Shown piece by piece: positions 62,436 through 64,000 of a DNA stretch of 64,000 bases. Under the pieces are notes generated by a model, which saw nothing but the letters and a program-made list of their open reading frames with translations, was not told the origin of the DNA and made no database searches. Numbering within the stretch: the first letter of the stretch is position 1; each line of letters begins with the position of its first letter. The stretch comes from Chlorogloea sp. CCALA 695 (lineage in GTDB: Bacteria; Cyanobacteriota; Cyanobacteriia; Cyanobacteriales; Chroococcidiopsidaceae): positions 1 to 64,000 of the forward strand of contig NZ_PVWN01000016.1 of assembly GCF_003003885.1 (NCBI RefSeq), written 5' to 3'. Both the position numbers and the translations under genes were made by a program.

Positions 62436-63134
62436 ATGGCAGATAATACTTCAAATAATTCTCCTGAAGCCCAAGCCCCCATTGGGAAAACTGCGGGAGA
62501 AAATGCTCCACCAAGTACCGTTGAAGAACAAGCCCCTAGCATAGTTCAAGAGCATCTTCATAGTACATCTGAGGCGGAGGCTACTGATATTCCCACTGCC
62601 AATGCGCCCGATCCTACGGCGCTAGATCCCGAAGTCAATCCTAATGCGACGGGAGAAAAACCCACTACCGAAGCCTCCACCCCGGACGAATCAGCATCTA
62701 GTGCCAAACCACCAAAAAAAACCGCTCCTGCTGATAAACCCGCCGCTAAAAAAGAAAAAGCTCCAGCAGTTGAAGATAAGCCTTTTGCTGAATTTATGCA
62801 GCAATACTACTTACCAGCATTGCAAAAAGCCTTGACAACTCAGGGAGTACCCGAAGCCAATTTAGAATTTACTAAACAAAAAGTTGCGATCGCAGGTTAT
62901 GATTCTAGCGATTGTTGGCAAGTAACAGGTAGTTTGTACAACGGTTTGCGTCAATTTAACGTCTATTTTCCTCAAGAAGATATCCAAGGACAAAGAGGTT
63001 TTTCCTGCAACGAAGGCTCTAAACCAAGTACCTTAGAATCGTTTTTAATTGACGAACGCAAAGTAACGCTAGATTTGCTTGTATTTGGCGTAATTCAGCG
63101 CTTAAATGGTCAAAAATGGTTAACGAGAAACTAA
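62436..63134 (+). CDS. DUF2996 protein with Pro/Ala/Glu-rich N-terminus
   Basis: About 232 residues from ATG 62436 (MADNTSNNSPEAQ); ATG 62400 and an earlier in-frame codon at 62364 are alternatives but would overlap or abut the preceding gene. Residues 1-115 are disordered, rich in Pro, Ala, Glu and Lys (KPPKKTAPADKPAAKKEKAP). The C-terminal part (about 118-232, FAEFMQQYYLPALQKALTTQ to VIQRLNGQKWLTRN) is the cyanobacterial DUF2996 domain. Function unknown. It converges with the TM2-domain gene, overlapping by four bases. Confidence 0.82.
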   Translation: MADNTSNNSPEAQAPIGKTAGENAPPSTVEEQAPSIVQEHLHSTSEAEATDIPTANAPDPTALDPEVNPNATGEKPTTEASTPDESASSAKPPKKTAPADKPAAKKEKAPAVEDKPFAEFMQQYYLPALQKALTTQGVPEANLEFTKQKVAIAGYDSSDCWQVTGSLYNGLRQFNVYFPQEDIQGQRGFSCNEGSKPSTLESFLIDERKVTLDLLVFGVIQRLNGQKWLTRN

Positions 63135-63640
63135 CTCAATTCTAAAAAGTGATAAATAACCACTCCACTATCGGGGTGGTTATCAATTGCTACATACCCA
63201 GTTTTCAGCATCTCTTTTAAAGTCGTCTCTACTTCGGCAAAACTAGCCTCAGTATCCATTACAGCTTGAGTAACGGACAGAGTCCCCCCCCGATTATCTG
63301 CCGCTTTGAGCAATTTCATCATTAATTGCGATCGCGTTTGTTTAAGATTGATAACGCTAGTGGCAACTACAGCCTGGTACAAAGGTACACCAACTTCCGA
63401 TACTCCTAGTCTGGCTCGAAGTTTAGTATTATGCTCGTCTACCATATTGGGAATTAGCACCAGATCGATTACTTGACCTACCCCAAATAACCCTAAAGTA
63501 AACAGCCACAAAAAGCCTGTAAAAACTTTGCCATTGTACAACCGATGTAAGCCGTGTAATTGCAGTAAGCAAGCAAGCCAGAGAATATAAGCGCTGGATA
63601 CTTTAGTCTCTGGCTTTTGTGGTGGTTCGTGGTTCATCAT
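63131..63640 (-). CDS. TM2 domain-containing protein
   Basis: About 170 residues. The TM2 unit is at about 12-70: AYILWLACLLQLHGLHRLYN, GKVFTGFLWLFTLGLFGVGQ and VIDLVLIP, i.e. two helices joined by a short turn with the typical GxHRFYxGK-like stretch. The C-terminal 90 residues are a soluble helical region (LMMKLLKAADNRGGTLSVTQ). I take Met 63640 (MMNHEPPQ region) as start; the frame is open to 63685. Function unknown. It is divergent from acsF. Confidence 0.78.
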   Translation of the reverse strand: MMNHEPPQKPETKVSSAYILWLACLLQLHGLHRLYNGKVFTGFLWLFTLGLFGVGQVIDLVLIPNMVDEHNTKLRARLGVSEVGVPLYQAVVATSVINLKQTRSQLMMKLLKAADNRGGTLSVTQAVMDTEASFAEVETTLKEMLKTGYVAIDNHPDSGVVIYHFLELS

Positions 63641-63884
63641 TGGGCTACCTAAAATTAGCGCTTGATAGATATATTTTCGCGCCACTACTGACTAAGTGAC
63701 AACAACTATTTGGGCATTAGTTCCGGTATCAGTTAAAGATTAGTTACAAAATTTGCCTTAATGTTGCAACTCTTAACGTAACTACTAAGAGACTTCGCCT
63801 CTAGGATTGTTAAACTAAAATCCATAAAGAGCGTAAATAAAGCATTAGCACGCTACCTTTCGTCAAAAGAGATTAAAAAAAGAC

Positions 63885-64000
63885 ATGGTAGATTCCCTTA
63901 AAAAACCGAGCTTTGAAGAAATGCGTCCGGGGGTAAAAGTCCCCTCAAAGGAAACCCTCCTCACACCTCGGTTTTACACCACCGACTTTGAAGAAATGGC
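63885..64000 (+). CDS. acsF: Mg-protoporphyrin IX monomethyl ester oxidative cyclase (5' end)
   Basis: The first 38 codons only, cut by the window edge: [20 protein letters not shown] then [19 protein letters not shown]. This N-terminus is nearly invariant in cyanobacterial AcsF (ChlE), the diiron oxygenase that forms the fifth ring of chlorophyll. The metal ligands lie beyond the window. No ribosome site stronger than GATTAAAAAAAGAC is seen. Confidence 0.93.
   Translation, partial: MVDSLKKPSFEEMRPGVKVPSKETLLTPRFYTTDFEEM

Overview
This window is a stretch of cyanobacterial chromosome. The octamer GCGATCGC (HIP1) recurs about once per 0.7 kb. Several genes are specific to oxygenic phototrophs or typical of cyanobacteria: psb27, a Tab2-like translation factor, the start of acsF at the right edge, cofH, a Ser/Thr kinase fused to WD40 repeats, and cyanobacteria-restricted DUF proteins. 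The genus cannot be fixed from the sequence alone.

Layout. 0-17.5 kb is ordinary housekeeping: mazG, a ferredoxin, a DUF3386 protein, nfu, a GH57 glucan enzyme, the kinase-WD40 protein, a Tab2-like protein, a TldD/PmbA protein, an SGNH hydrolase, a CLC-CBS-Usp chloride transport protein, asnS, an RsbW-like kinase and a DUF697 GTPase. 17.8-19.25 kb holds an IS200/IS605-type tnpB broken by a one-base frameshift. 19.25-29.24 kb is a tight eight-gene operon behind a divergent XRE-cupin regulator. It is read here as a complete N-methylglutamate pathway for methylamine use: mgdABCD, gmaS and mgsABC. 29.5-36.2 kb is a looser accessory zone with a GNAT gene followed by an attC-like hairpin, an HNH nuclease pair, dispersed repeats, a protein with 27-bp tandem repeats, a decayed PLP-dependent decarboxylase and a receiver-domain remnant.

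36-42 kb returns to core genes: a GHL10 protein, psb27, cofH, a GT39-like protein and a DUF3318 protein. 42.1-46.7 kb has a GIY-YIG protein divergent from an operon of one unknown protein and two P-loop ATPases, the second BrxD/DUF2791-like, with a zinc-ribbon protein just downstream. This could be a defence or DNA-handling module. At 46.74 kb lies tRNA-Met(CAU), and its 3' 47 bp are repeated exactly at 53.57 kb. Between the copies is a 6.8-kb integrative element with a primase-helicase, a ribbon-helix-helix regulator, an XRE regulator, an excisionase-like HTH protein, a repeat-associated protein, a tyrosine integrase and an unknown cargo gene. A GGTTGTGACAG-like motif clusters near both ends. 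The gene set resembles phage satellites (integrase, AlpA-like protein, primase-rep) with no virion genes.

53.6-64 kb is core again: a Sel1-like protein, a glycogen-debranching-type glucosidase, two peroxiredoxins, a DUF6888/DUF6887-like pair, a DnaJ-type co-chaperone, two polytopic glycosyltransferase-like proteins, a DUF2996 protein, a TM2 protein and the first 38 codons of acsF. The most notable items are the methylamine operon in a phototroph, including a palindromic repeat incorporated in frame in mgdC, the tRNA-Met element with its iteron clusters, and the twin-ATPase operon.
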